The notes: generated by a model not told the origin, from the sequence alone. Positions 11,551 to 23,200 are shown, counted from the stretch's first letter. The stretch is 64,000 nucleotides of DNA from Aurantiochytrium sp. KH105 (GCA_003116975.1 BGKB01000016.1:189127-253126); one strand, 5' to 3'. Made by a program: numbers and translations.

Positions 11551-13596
11551 ATGATGATGATGACGATGACCAAAGCTGCGATTCTGGGCGGCAGGTTCGA
11601 GGTCGAAAGCACCGTGCGTGAGACCGGGGCCTCGCAGGTCCTCGCGTGCAGAGACCTCGGGAAAGGCGGACGTCCCGTGGCGATCAAAATAGTGCGACCC
11701 GAGCTGTACGTGCTCGGCGCGCAGGAATTCAACCTGCTGCGCGCCCTACGTGATGTAGACACGCAAAACAGAATTGTGCACGTTCAGCAACTCTTTGTGG
11801 AGAATGGCCGCACGTGCATCGTCATGGAGCTGCTCGGCGACTCCTTGCACGACCGCGCGCGCCAGGCGAGCAGAGTCAACGTGGCAGCCTTTATTCAGAT
11901 TGCGCGAGAGATTCTGCGATCTGTGCACTTCGTTCACGAAAATGACATCATCCATGCGGACATCAAGCCGGGAAACTTGGCCTTTATCCGCGACGCTCCT
12001 GGCCGCCTCAAACTCATCGACTTTGGCAACGCAATCACATTCCAAGACGCATCGCTCTACTTTGATCTCTTTGAAGTTCAGACCACGCGATATCGTGCCC
12101 CCGAGTGCGTGTTTGGTGTCCCTTTTGACGCAAAAATAGACATTTGGTCCACGGCGGTCACGCTACTCGAGCTCGCACTGGGCAAACCACTTTTTACGGC
12201 CACGCAAAACAAAGACCTCGTTGCGCAATGGCGTCACTTTTTCGGTCGCGTCGATCCGGCTCCTTTTGTCAATGGCAAGTTTTATTCCAGCAGGAGAGCA
12301 TCCCGCAAGAAACGAGCCGAGGCCGGTGCAGACACTGCCGAACCCACGTCTGCCTCGGGTTCTGCAGCTCACGATACTATGCAACACGTACGAAACGTCA
12401 CGCGTCTCCGCGATCACAGGAGCGCCGAATACCGGCCACCATCGAGCATTGAGGCCGTGAGGGGTCAATCACCACAGCACCCCTATACACGGCCGACAGA
12501 TACCGCCGCAGCTGGCGCGGCCCCTGCCACTGTCAGTCATATCAACCGTCGTGCAAGCGTGATTGGCGTCGGCACAAGGCGAAACACAACCATGGATACA
12601 GAGTGTTCGCAAGAGAAACAGCAACCACAGGTGCCACCACTCGCGTCGGCCCGCGCATCGCGCGAAACCTTGGATGAGGAAAATGACTGCGTCAACTATG
12701 ACTCCGTCAATGTGATTGGGGAGGAAAATGTGCATCACAGTCGCTCGTCAAGCACCAGCAGCGCCGGTGCTCGCGCTGATCGAACGCTTCAGCAACACGC
12801 TGTCGATGCCGAGCCCGACGTCGACATGGAAAAGACGCAACTACAAAGTTGGAACATTGCCCGAGCCGCGCAACTCGCGCCTCGCACGCCTCAGCAAAAA
12901 GTCATGCGCCGCCACGAATCCTCGCCGGGCGCGGGCCTCGATATCAGCACCTATCGTCTGCACTCGGAATCGCATTCATCTCGTGGTTCCTCCTCGGGGT
13001 CCCACAGTCCTTTTGCCTTTGCCGTTCCCACGCCATATCTCGACGCCGCTACGAAAGCTTCGTCGATCATGAAGGCTCCGAATGACGATGACGACGACAA
13101 TGCTATGGAATGCAGCGATGGCGAGGAGTATGATGGTGGCAGCGACAGCAAGGCCCAAACACACCGGGACGCCGCCATGGGTCACGATGCGAACGCCGAG
13201 GCTCACATTATGCACGAATCCCCTCGTTCGCAACCAGCTAGCATTGGAAGTTCTCGCGGGTCGCGCATTGGCGGGCCCCATCTTAGTGTCGCATCGCTTT
13301 GTCAGCGTGCTTTATCCGCGCATACGAGCAACGAGACGCACATGGAGAGTGAAAGCGGCAGCAAAGGAGCTGCAGTACGCGAAGACGGCACCAAGGCAGG
13401 TCTGCACCGCGTGGAGCCCTTTGAGCTCAGTCGCGTTCGTGCAGAGATTCACAATCTGCTTTGCCTCCATGGCTCTGAAATTGCTACTTCAGAGGGTTGC
13501 GTTGATCTTTTGGCGCGAATGCTCGTCTTTGATCCAAAGCGAAGACTCAGTGCCCGCGAAGCCTTGGAGCATCCAATCCTCAAGGTCGATGGGTGA
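11551..13596 (+). CDS. CMGC-type protein kinase (PRP4/DYRK/SRPK-like) with a large insert
   Basis: The 681-aa product is read from the first ATG of a short Met run; the upstream open frame is GC-rich leader. Kinase landmarks: VAIKIV (ATP-binding Lys), catalytic loop HADIKPGN (H135, D137), DFGN at 157-160, TTRYRAPE, and DIWSTAVTLLELALGKPLF. The DFGN and RYRAPE forms recall PRP4, SRPK and DYRK members of the CMGC group, which often phosphorylate splicing factors (family knowledge). A Ser/His/Arg/Asp-rich, low-complexity insert of about 380 residues (about 245-630) separates these from the final subdomain (LLARMLVFDPKRRLSAREALEHPIL). The glycine loop is atypical (RETGASQV). It converges on CPT2. 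Confidence 0.85.
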   Translation: MMMMTMTKAAILGGRFEVESTVRETGASQVLACRDLGKGGRPVAIKIVRPELYVLGAQEFNLLRALRDVDTQNRIVHVQQLFVENGRTCIVMELLGDSLHDRARQASRVNVAAFIQIAREILRSVHFVHENDIIHADIKPGNLAFIRDAPGRLKLIDFGNAITFQDASLYFDLFEVQTTRYRAPECVFGVPFDAKIDIWSTAVTLLELALGKPLFTATQNKDLVAQWRHFFGRVDPAPFVNGKFYSSRRASRKKRAEAGADTAEPTSASGSAAHDTMQHVRNVTRLRDHRSAEYRPPSSIEAVRGQSPQHPYTRPTDTAAAGAAPATVSHINRRASVIGVGTRRNTTMDTECSQEKQQPQVPPLASARASRETLDEENDCVNYDSVNVIGEENVHHSRSSSTSSAGARADRTLQQHAVDAEPDVDMEKTQLQSWNIARAAQLAPRTPQQKVMRRHESSPGAGLDISTYRLHSESHSSRGSSSGSHSPFAFAVPTPYLDAATKASSIMKAPNDDDDDNAMECSDGEEYDGGSDSKAQTHRDAAMGHDANAEAHIMHESPRSQPASIGSSRGSRIGGPHLSVASLCQRALSAHTSNETHMESESGSKGAAVREDGTKAGLHRVEPFELSRVRAEIHNLLCLHGSEIATSEGCVDLLARMLVFDPKRRLSAREALEHPILKVDG

Positions 13597-13952
13597 TTTT
13601 TTTTTTTTCGCATGTTGGCTGTCTTTTCTGCTGTTCAGTACGCTCATAAGCAGTCCTTGTATCTCATGATCCGCGCACGAGCCAGTCTTCGTGCAAAGGG
13701 CTCGCACGCGTGTCCTGTATCCAGACACTTGTTTTTCTTTTTTATTATTATTGCCGCCTCGTCGCAACGAGAAGGCATTGACAGCAAGCTTCATTCTTGC
13801 CTGTCAATCTTTCTTGTCACGCAAGCATCACACATGGCCTGAATGTTATAAATTGTTTGTTTGCATCCTTCAAAAACGTTTTGACAATTAAAAGGGTCTA
13901 CAACTAGTCTTGTTCTTTTTTCTTGACACGCATCGCGATGATGGCTACTACT
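13597..13952. other. Convergent 3' region between kinase and CPT2
   Basis: A 356-bp gap between two facing stop codons. It contains T-rich tracts (13597-13608 and 13733-13748) and an A/T-rich stretch with caattaaaaggg at about 13885. It probably holds both poly(A) sites. No gene seen. Confidence 0.5.
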
Positions 13953-15980
13953 TTAGGCCTTCTTCAGGACCTCGATCATGTCCTGGTAAGCCTTTTCGAG
14001 CTCGTCCGCAAAATTCTGCGATCCAAGGCCGTACGTGGCCACAGCAGTCCGCGCGCCCACATTAGAAATACCATATGCAAGAGCGTAGCAATCCTGGTTA
14101 ACGGGGCCAAAGCCACCGGCAAAAAGGGCATCGCTCGAAAGGGTGCTCGTGGACAGAATAATCTTGTTGATCACCTGGTACGCCTTGTCCGTGTAGATGG
14201 CCGGCAGCCGGTTGGCGTCGCGTTGCTCTGCGAGCACGCGCAGCGCAAAAAGATGTCTGTCCATACCCTTACCCATGAGGGCGTCCTTTGTGATGGAGCC
14301 GTGGCGCTTGATGGCAGTGCGCAGCAACTTGGCGCGCTCTTCGTCGCTCACCGAGTCGTTGCAAAACGCCTTGGCAAACGCCGCAGCCTCGGGCGTAGCA
14401 GATCGAATCGTTTCCGTGCGGCCATGCTTAAAGGCGGCAGTGCTCGCGGACTCGTACGTGGCCGGCGTAAAGCCATTGCAGCGCTCGTGCGCAAGCTGAA
14501 AGCCCATTTGCATGAAGCCGTCACCTCCAACGTTGAGATTCTTGAGCGACTTCTTGCTAAAGGTCTCAGTCTCAAAGGTGCCCACCTCGAGTTTGCTCAC
14601 GACAGCGTCAAAGTCCTTGCCAGCCTTTTCGACACGGCTCGTGAGATCACCGTCAAAGTCGATGTGCAAACGCTTGGGCACGCCCACACCGGCAGCGGCG
14701 GGGCCCGCGCCAGCATCCGCGCCGCTCGGGCCTGAAGCCACAACCTCGGGGATGCCAGAAACGACAGGCTCACGCGCGGGAACTGCCGTGGCGTCAGTGT
14801 GGATCTCGTTAAAGTAGCGCAGCACCGCAACACCATCACCCCAGGCATGCTCAAAGTTGACGCAGGCCTTGCCGTTGGCCGCCACAATAAGCTGGAAGCT
14901 CTTGTCAAACCATCGGTTGCGGCCATTGCCGTGGAGCATGACGCCGGCAATCTCTTGATAAGATTCGGGCTTGGCCTCATCGAGGCAGACTGCAAAGAGG
15001 GCCGAGTCGATGGCCTCGAGCGTGGCCTTGTTGGCTGGATTCTTCTCGAGGGCAAGGCGCGCGTCCGCCCACGCATCGCGCTCCATGGTCGTAAGAGCGC
15101 CCAGAGGAGGCTGCGCGTTGGCGTTCTTGTCGTCCTGAAGAATGGAACGAATGCTACGCTCGAGAGTCTCGTGGTCCACGATGGACATGTCGTCGTTGAG
15201 GACCTGGACGGTGTAGAATGCCGTGCCGCGCTGCACAACAACGTGCTTGGACTGCGCCGCAGAGAACTTGCGGATCTCGTCGCGGCCCTGGTGGGGAATG
15301 CGCGTCGAGGAAAAGAGACCCTTGTATTGGCTCATGTCCAGCGGATAGGCGTTAAAGTAGTACGATCCGTAGAATGAGAGCTGGCGCGGCAGCATGCTGC
15401 AGACCATTTCGTACGTGCGCGTCTGGCTCCTTTTGGGTTCGATGTGAAAGATATCCGGGATGAGTTTGCCGTCTTCCAGAGTGCGGTAAAAGCGCAAAGA
15501 GCTGCCCAGCAGGTTGGCCGTGCGCGCCGCCTGGTCCATCTTTTTGGGATCAGTCTCGTCCACAAAGGTGAGCTGCGGATTGAAGTTGAGGGGCAGGGGG
15601 TCCCGCGACTTGAGGTACATGTCGAACCACATTTGGTTGTAAAAGCTCGAGTACTCCTTTTTGTCGAGTGCGATGAGCTCTTCCTGCAGCGAGGGGCCCG
15701 CGCCGGACTTGAAGTCCGCCACGGCCTTGCGCGTCTGCTCAAACTCTTCCTCTGACACCATGGGCTTGGTAAAGTACTCGTACTTTTCCAGGGTTTCCTC
15801 GAGCTTGGGCACCTTGAGCTTGGGCAGCGAGTCCTGGAAGTGGAACGTCGGGATCTTGGTCTCGTGCAGGTACGGCGGCAGCGTGCCCATCGCCCGCACG
15901 CCCATGCGCGAGGCCGTCGCCACCGCCCGCTTCGCCGCGCCGCGCCGCGTCGCCGTTGCCGTCAGGGACGACATCATCAT
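13953..15980 (-). CDS. Carnitine O-palmitoyltransferase, CPT2-like, mitochondrial
   Basis: The 675-aa protein is close in size to animal CPT2 (about 658). It transfers long-chain acyl groups from carnitine back to CoA for beta-oxidation. The choline/carnitine acyltransferase fold is visible throughout: LPPYLHETKIPTFHFQDSLPKL near the start, the NRWFDKSFQLIV segment, and catalytic NFEHAWGDGVAVLRYF with His at residue 378. The C-terminal GFGPVNQDCYALAYGI motif is also clear. The N-terminus is Arg/Ala/Ser-rich without acidic residues, as expected of a mitochondrial presequence. I chose the ATG at 15980; the frame stays open to 16757 but the upstream codons are repeat-derived. It is a single exon. 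Confidence 0.95.
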   Translation of the reverse strand: MMMSSLTATATRRGAAKRAVATASRMGVRAMGTLPPYLHETKIPTFHFQDSLPKLKVPKLEETLEKYEYFTKPMVSEEEFEQTRKAVADFKSGAGPSLQEELIALDKKEYSSFYNQMWFDMYLKSRDPLPLNFNPQLTFVDETDPKKMDQAARTANLLGSSLRFYRTLEDGKLIPDIFHIEPKRSQTRTYEMVCSMLPRQLSFYGSYYFNAYPLDMSQYKGLFSSTRIPHQGRDEIRKFSAAQSKHVVVQRGTAFYTVQVLNDDMSIVDHETLERSIRSILQDDKNANAQPPLGALTTMERDAWADARLALEKNPANKATLEAIDSALFAVCLDEAKPESYQEIAGVMLHGNGRNRWFDKSFQLIVAANGKACVNFEHAWGDGVAVLRYFNEIHTDATAVPAREPVVSGIPEVVASGPSGADAGAGPAAAGVGVPKRLHIDFDGDLTSRVEKAGKDFDAVVSKLEVGTFETETFSKKSLKNLNVGGDGFMQMGFQLAHERCNGFTPATYESASTAAFKHGRTETIRSATPEAAAFAKAFCNDSVSDEERAKLLRTAIKRHGSITKDALMGKGMDRHLFALRVLAEQRDANRLPAIYTDKAYQVINKIILSTSTLSSDALFAGGFGPVNQDCYALAYGISNVGARTAVATYGLGSQNFADELEKAYQDMIEVLKKA

Positions 15981-17027
15981 CGTCGCGGTCCGTCGGGCGC
16001 TAGCTAGTTCCGTTCGCCTCGCGCCGGCCTGCCTGCCTGCCTCGCTCGCGAGCGCGACGCACGGAGCCGCGCGCGCAGATAGTGGTCCGGGCGGGGCGCG
16101 GGGGCGTCTAGCGGGGTCTGTCTCGGCCTGCCTGCTGGCTGTCTGTCGGTCTGCGGCTGCAGCGTGCCGGCGCTGCGTGCGGTACCGCAATCCTGGCTGC
16201 AATCCGCCCCGGCTGTGTGTAATCGCCGGGAGGCCCTTGCAATGCAATGCGAAGCGGTGCAACGTGTAGTAATGCGAGGCAAGGCTAGGAGACGCAAGGC
16301 AAGGCAAGAAGACGCAATGCAAGTAGTGCAATGCAAGGCAAGGCAAGGCAAGGCAAGGAGACGCAAGGCAAGGCAGTGCAATGCAAGTAGTGCAATGCAA
16401 GTATAGTGCAAGGCGAGAGATACAGTGCAGTGCACTTCGGCAACGGCAAGGCAGCAAGGGACGACGATGAAAGGCGAGGCGATCGTGATCCAGGTGATTG
16501 GGATAGAGGGGGAGGGAAGAGGCGAAGTAAGCGAGATGGAGATGAGCTGCGAAGATGGAAAGTGGTGCGGAGACGGAGGAGGGGACTGCTTGGGGGAATG
16601 AATGAATGAATGAATGAATGAATGACAGTGACGCAAAGGCAGGCTTCGAGGAAAGGACCTGGCTGGAAGGAAGGAAAAAAGGAAGGAATGAACTTGTTGA
16701 AAGAATGAATGAACTTGAAAGATTGATGTATAGCCTAGGCCTAGGCCTAGAATGCAATGAGGGGCCCGAAGTCTGTCCCGGGAGAAGAGCGAGGTGTCAG
16801 AGGCGGCAGGCCCTGAACGTCGAAGCCGCCGGTCCGAAGTTGAAAAAGGCCAAGGCGCGAGAGTGGAAAGCGCAAGCAGCAGCGCAAACCGCAGGACAAT
16901 CGACGTGGATGGGTCAAGTGACGCGCAGGTAGAAGGCAAAGAAAGCTGTCATGGAATCGGAACGAAAAGAGAGAGTCTTGGAGGAAGAAGAGGAAGAAGA
17001 TCAAAGCTCACCTTGTCTACTGCAACC
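15981..17027. other. CPT2 upstream region with simple repeats
   Basis: This lies between the CPT2 start and the 3' end of the kinase-TIR exon. It contains an AAGGC/AATGC tandem block (about 16245-16425), an AATG tetramer run (16597-16624), and a gcctaggcctaggcctag palindromic run at 16733-16750. Open frames here are repeat-driven. Confidence 0.55.
16245..16425. repeat. AAGGC / AATGC compound pentamer repeat
   Basis: Imperfect tandem pentamers (AAGGC, AATGC, with interspersed AGACGC and AGTAGTGC) fill about 180 bp. There is a higher-order repeat of about 60 bp: the stretch with gcaatgcaagtagtgcaatgc appears near 16315-16335 and again near 16377-16397. It lies upstream of CPT2. Confidence 0.75.
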
Positions 17028-20000
17028 TCACGAAGTTGCCGAAATTGTGCGGTCCTCCACCACCCTACAGGCACGCAGCTGCAGCTCAAGAATGAGCGCT
17101 TCGAGCTCGTGTTCCTCCCGATAATTACGTCGAGAAGTCTCCTCGTGCACCGAGTTCGTGCTCCCGTTAGACCCCTCATGAAAAGTAGAAGCTTCGTGCG
17201 ACCCATGCCATGAAAGAGCTTCGAGGTGGTCAAACAGCTTCTTTTGTAGGTCAACGTGAAACTTCTCCTTCTCTTTGCCACCATAGTTCCACCCATGCTC
17301 CACCGCGAGGAACTTCTTGCTCTTCAGCAACTCATTGTCCTCATCGATCGATTCGATGCCCAACGCGCCGTGCACGGCAAGACAGCACCCAGGTTCCAGC
17401 ACGATCACGACCACTTCCGCCATACTCATTGACGACACGCTGTTGAGCGCCTTCTTGAGAGTCGTTACCACGAGGGATTCGGCCATTCCAAGAACGTAAA
17501 GCTTAGGGACTGCCCGAGGCTTCTCAGGCGCCCTCGTCTTAAAACCTGCGAGTCTGGCCAGTTCGCGAAGCATGGCTTCTTCTTCAAAGTGACGTCGACG
17601 ATAAGGGATGATGTAGCACTCTTCCAGCGCCAGCTGAGCTGCATCGAAGTACTTCTTATAATTGTCCACTGAATCGTGGACAGAAATGTCGTCATCATCG
17701 TCTGTGACGCTCGCGCTGAGATCGAAAAGTGAGCTCGAGAGATCTTCTTCAAGCTTCCGTCGCGCGAGCCTGCACTTGAACTCTTTCGCCTTCTTCCTCG
17801 CCTTACTTGCTTCCAGTTTGCAGCTTTTAGCAAAGTCCTCGTCATCAGTCTCGTTGGCGAGATCTTGCAGCATTGTCGCTCTGTCCAGTTCGGACTTTGA
17901 TTTCAACCTTAGCGTCTCATCGTCTTTCTCCGTATCGTCCCAGGTCCACGGCTCGTCTTCGATCGCTCGCCAGGGGCTGAAGCGCTCGTCCTCCTCTGCA
18001 AGAAAGAATATGTGCTTGCGCAGATCCCATCCCATGCTTGCGAAGTGGTCCACGGCAAACTTGAGCTCGGCGAGGCAAAATGGCCGGAACAGAACGTCCG
18101 TCGTCAGCACCATCACAAAGCACTGCGACGACATGACGCCACGCTGCATCGCACCCATTGTAATGTCAAGTGCGCGCATGTCGACCCACGCCGTCATCTG
18201 GTTGCGCTCGAGGCCAGCGTCCAGATCCTTGACAATACCAGCCGCCTGCTGCTGCATATGCGACAGGAAAAAGTGGTACGTGGGCAGCTCGAGCAGGTCC
18301 GTTCTGAGAGCAGGTTCGTGATACCATTTGGGGAACTTTTGCTCATTTCGTTGCGACAGTCTTAGTGTTGTCTTGATTGGATCGAAGCGCGGGCCCATAC
18401 CCTTGATACTCCTGTGGATGCTCACAATTCTGTCCTTCATCGGTCTCGCCATCTTTGCACTCAGAGACCGCTTCCTTGACAAACGCGTAGACTTCGGCTT
18501 TGGCCCAGACGTGCGTCCAGACGCGCGCCTGCTTCCTGACTTGTGCTTCTTCCTGGACTCTCGTCGACTCGGGTCTTCCGCAGGTTCACTTGAGGAATCG
18601 AGCTCAGACTCCAGGATCTTGTCAAAGAACGGATGAACCAGGATCTTGTCAAGACCGAGTCGCTCCTTGGCTTTCCCGCGAAGACAAAGACGCGCTAGAT
18701 CGCGGGCTGCCTCGATCTCGCTCTCACTGCCGCTCAAACCATCCTCCGCTCCACGAGCCGGTCTGTTACCGCGTCGAGCGTCTTTTCGCTTTTTGATGCG
18801 CTTCATGCGGTCTTCATCAAGACCAAGCCAGTTCATGAGCTTGCGCTTATCGTGACTGTGCACCAGATTATCATCCGACTCGTCAACCATGAAGAGCTTG
18901 GTTCCTGAAAGCAACTGGTACAGCAACACGCCAAAGCCCCATACATCCTGAGACGTATGCCCCTTTGGCCTCTCATCGCCCTCGAAGATGCAGCGGGCTA
19001 CCTCCGGGGACACGTAGCCAGTACTTGCTTTCTCGCTGACCTCGGCCCCAATCACCACAGAGGCATCGAGATCGATCAGCTCCCACTTCTCTTCGCGATC
19101 GAGCCCTTCACCCGTCGGAGAGTCACGCCAGGCCTTGGACACCATCTGCCTTCCATTCTCGTTATCCACAAAAGTGTTTGCGCTCGATTCGCTCGTGCGC
19201 ACTGCATTCCGCGGCTTAATATCGCCGTGGATACGACCGCTTTCGTGGAGATTTCGTAAGGCTAATGCGATCTGGTACGCGATCTCGCGAATCTTGTCCA
19301 GATCGCGACCTGCAAATCGTTCGGTGTTGATCGCCTCGAAAAGAGATCGAGAACCACGAGGCATGACGAGGCACATCTCCTCATCCAAGAGCTTGCGATC
19401 ATCTTCCGAGTCGCGCTGCAGTAATTTCAGGCATCCCTGGAGCTGGTTGCCATCTTTTAGCTTTCGCGCTTCGATTTCGCGATCGTACTGTTTTCTTTCG
19501 CGCATGATCTTGATCGCCACAGGCGCGTTCTTGGCGTGTATATCTGTGGCAAGGTGCACGGCGCAGGTCTTGGACTCATGCACGGGTGGCCCCTCGGCAA
19601 TCTCGTAGCGGTTGAGGTAAGTGCCGTAGGTCTTGGCCCAGGCTTTCGTGTTTTTGTTTGCAAGTGCGAGCGAGCGAGCGGAGCGGCCACTATTGTCTTC
19701 TGATGCCATCAAAGCCAGCCCATCTTTGAGACGCAGCTTGGCAGAAATGAAATTTTCCAAGAAGGACATGGGGAGTGCAAATTCCGTGCCACCAGGGCGG
19801 CAATCTAGCAGCGCATGAATGATCGGGACGGCGTCATCATCCGCTTCGTCCTCATTGTGTTGAAGCCAAAGTTTGAAGTTATCAAGAGGTAGTGCTACGT
19901 CCGGATCGTGAGTAACCAGCATCGACAAAAAGATCACGAAGATGTGAGCATTTTTGCTTGCAAGTTCGTGTGCAGCTGCCGTCCATTTCGAACCTGATCC

Positions 20001-20142
20001 GTCGACAAGGTACTCGCCGATCTCCTGTACGCGCTCCGATCGGGTCAAAGGCTCCCAGATTGCCGCGCCATCCTCCTTTTCGCCAACCTTCCTCGACCAG
20101 AGGTCCTCGAAAGACAGGGGCTCTGGTATATATGGCATGCCA
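17028..20142 (-). CDS. Kinase-TIR exon, probably the 3' exon of an LRR-kinase-TIR gene
   Basis: An uninterrupted 1,036-aa frame starts at ATG 20138. Residues about 190-505 form a protein-kinase-like domain: APVAIKIM (Lys), HGDIKPRN catalytic loop (D306), LIDLDAS replacing DFG (the metal-binding Asp is kept), GYVSPEVAR and DVWGFGVLLYQLL. No glycine-rich loop is evident. After a basic linker, residues about 620-745 resemble a TIR domain: YHFFLSH, TAWVDMRALDITMGAMQRGV, CFVMVLTTDVLFRPFCLAELKFAV. E691 sits where TIR NADases carry their catalytic Glu. The frame enters without a stop from an acceptor-like AG at 20144-20143, and T GGC joins in phase to the LRR exons upstream, so I infer one gene. If separate, this is a stand-alone kinase-TIR protein starting at 20138. 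The last residues (RRNYREEHELEALILELQL) recur at 25403. Confidence 0.85.
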
Positions 20143-20222
20143 CTTTAGAGATGGTTATAAGCGACAAGGAGCTTCTGTCAGCAAATTGTTTGAAACAAGC
20201 AAGAGAGCGAGAGGAGACTTAC

Positions 20223-23200
20223 GACAATGATGTCAGTGTGAAGTCCTCGTCCAGCAGACGGGCCAGACGCTCATAGCCTGCGGTACCGATCTTGTTTTGA
20301 GAAATGCTGTGTATGTCGGATCATTGTGCAGCAAATGAATCGGAAAAATAGAAGAGGTAATTTTGGGAGCGCGATATTCCGTTGCGTCAGTTCTGCTCAT
20401 CGGTCCAGACAAATAGTGATCATTTTAATCTGATGAATGTACACTTCTGCATTCGATGTAGGCAAGAGACTTTCTCTGGGAGATTGAACTTACTCGAACG
20501 ATGTCAGTGTACTATTGGCCGCCAGTCCCTCAGCCAACGCCTTGGCACCCTCATCGCCGATCTGGTTGTACCCAAGCCTGCGCGTGCCGTATCAGCAACA
20601 AATAAAGCACACAAACGCGTAATCATGCACAAAAAAACGACCGTTTGTCAGTTTTGCCCGTCTGTGTTGTCAAGCCAAGTCGAAGCCTTGCTGCCACCAG
20701 TATTGAGATATACAATCGCGCTGTCACACAGTGCGCTCATGCGCCTGCCCGATGATCTTGAACTTACCTCAGCGTCGTCAGCGTGCTGCTGGCCGCCAGT
20801 CCCTCAGCCAGCGCCTTGACACCCTCATCGCCGATCTGGTTGCCATAGAGACTGCGCGTGCCGTAGCAACACAAAGCACACAAACGCGTAATCATGCACA
20901 AAAAAAACCACCGTTTGTCAGTTTTGCCCGTCTGTGTTGTCAAGCCAAGTCGAAGCCTTGCTGCCACCAGTATTTAGGTATACAATCGCGCTGTCACACA
21001 GTGCGCTCATGTGCCTGCCCGATGATTTTGAACTTACTTCAGCGTCGTCAGCGTGCTGCTGGCCGCCAGTCTCTCAGCCAGCGCCTTGGCACCCTCAGCG
21101 CCGATCTGGTTGCTTCCAAGACTGCGCGTGCCGTAGCAGCAACACACAAAGCACACAAACGCGTAATCATGCACCAAAAAAACGACCGTTTGTCAGTTTT
21201 GCCCGTCGGTATTGTCAAGCCAAGTCGAAGCCTTGCTGCCACCATTTTTTAGGTATACAATCGCGCTGTCACACAGTGCGCTCATGCGCCTGTCCGATGA
21301 TCTTGAACTTACCTCAGCGTCGTCAGCGTGCTGCTGGCCGCCAGTCTCTCAGCCAGCGCCTTGGCACCCTCAGCGCCGATCTGGTTGTATTGAAGACTGC
21401 GCGTGCCGTAGCAGCAACACACAAAGCACACAAACGCGTAATCATGCACGAAAAACGACCGTTTGTCAGTTTTGCCCTGTGTTGTCAAGCCAAGTCGAAG
21501 CCTTGCTGCCACCAGTATTGAGATATACAATCGCGCTGTCACACAGTGCGCTCATGCGCCTGCCCGATGATCTTGAACTTACTCCAGCGTCGTCAGCGTG
21601 CTGCTGGCCGCCAGTCCCTCAGCCAGCGCCTTGGCACCCTCAGCGCCGATCTGGTTGTTTTCAAGACTGCGCGTGCCGTAGCAGCAACAAACAAAGCACA
21701 CAAACACGTAATCATGCACAAGAAACCGGCCGTTTGTCAGTTTTGCCCGTCTGTGTTGTCAAGCCAAGTCGAAGCCTTGCTGCCACCAGTATTGAGGTAT
21801 ACAATCGCGCTGTCTGACAGTGCGCTCATGCGCCTGTCCGATGATCTTGAACTTACCTCAGCGTCGTCAGCGTGCTGCTGGCCGCCAGTCCCTCAGCCAG
21901 CGCTTTGGCTCCCTCATCGCCGATCTGGTTGTAAAAGAGACTGCGCGTGCCGTATCAGCAACAAACAAAGCACACAAACGCGTAATCATGCACAAGAAAC
22001 CGGCCGTTTGTCAGTTTTGCCCGTCTGTGTTGTCAAGCCAAGTCGAAGCCTTGCTGCCACCAGTATTGAGGTATACAATCGCGCTGTCACACAGTGCGCT
22101 CATGCGCCTGCCCGATGATCTTGAACTCACTTCAGCGTCGTCAGCGTGCTGCTGGCCGCCAGTCCCTCAGCCAGCGCCTTGGCACCCTCAGCGCCGATCT
22201 GGTTGTTTTCAAGACTGCGCGTGCCGTAGCAGCAACAAACAAAGCACACAAACGCGTAATCATGCACCAAAAAAACGACCGTTTGTCAGTTTTACCCGTC
22301 TGTGTTGTCAAGCCAAGTCGAAACCTTGCTGCCACCATTTTTTAGGTATACAATCGCGCTGTCCCACAGTGCGCTCATGCGCCTGCCCGGTGATCTTGAA
22401 CTTACATCAGCGTCGTCAGCGTGCTGCTGGCCGCCAGTCTTTCAGCCAGCGCCTTGACACCCTCATCGCCGATCTGATTGATCCCAAGACTGCGCGTGCC
22501 GTAGCAGCAACAAACAAAGCACACAAACGCGTAATCATGCACAGAAAAACGACCGTTTGTCAGTTTTGCCCGTGTGTTGTCAAGCCAAGTCGAAGCCTTG
22601 CTGCCGCCAGTATTGAGGTGTACAATCGCGCTGTCGCACAGTGCGCTCATGCGCCTGCCCGATGATCTTGAACTTACCTCAGCGTCGTCAGCGTGCTGCT
22701 GGCCGCCAGTCCCTCAGCCAGCGCCTTGGCACCGTCAGCGCCGATCTGGTTGTTCCAAAGCCTGCGCGTGCCGTGACAGCAACAAACAAAGCACACAAAC
22801 GCGTAATCATGCACAAAAAAACGACCGTTTGTCAGCTTTGCCCGTCTGTGTTGTCAAGCCAAGTCGAAGCCTTGCTGCCACCAGTTTTCAGGTATACAAT
22901 CGCATTTGCACGTAGTGTGAATATAGGCCTGCCCGAGGTTCTTGAACTTACATCAGCGTCGTCAGCGTGCTGCTGGCCGCCAGTCCCTCAGCCAGCGCCT
23001 TGGCACCCTCATCGCCGATCTGGTTGTATTGAAGACTGCGCGTGCCGTAGCAGCAACGCACAAAGCACACAAACGCGTAATCATGCACAAAGAAAAACGA
23101 TCGTTTGTCAGTTTTGCCCGTCGGTATTGTCAAGCCAAGTCGAAGCCTTGCTGCCACCAGTTTGAGGTATACAATCGCGCTGTCGCACAATGCGCTCATG

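Noticed and set aside
20175-20222. 48-nt intron using the gctgacag acceptor between LRR exon 17 and downstream sequence
   Set aside because: It is shorter than every other intron in the gene and leads to a stop after about 30 codons. The acceptor at 20143 keeps the frame into the kinase-TIR exon. It could still be a minor isoform.
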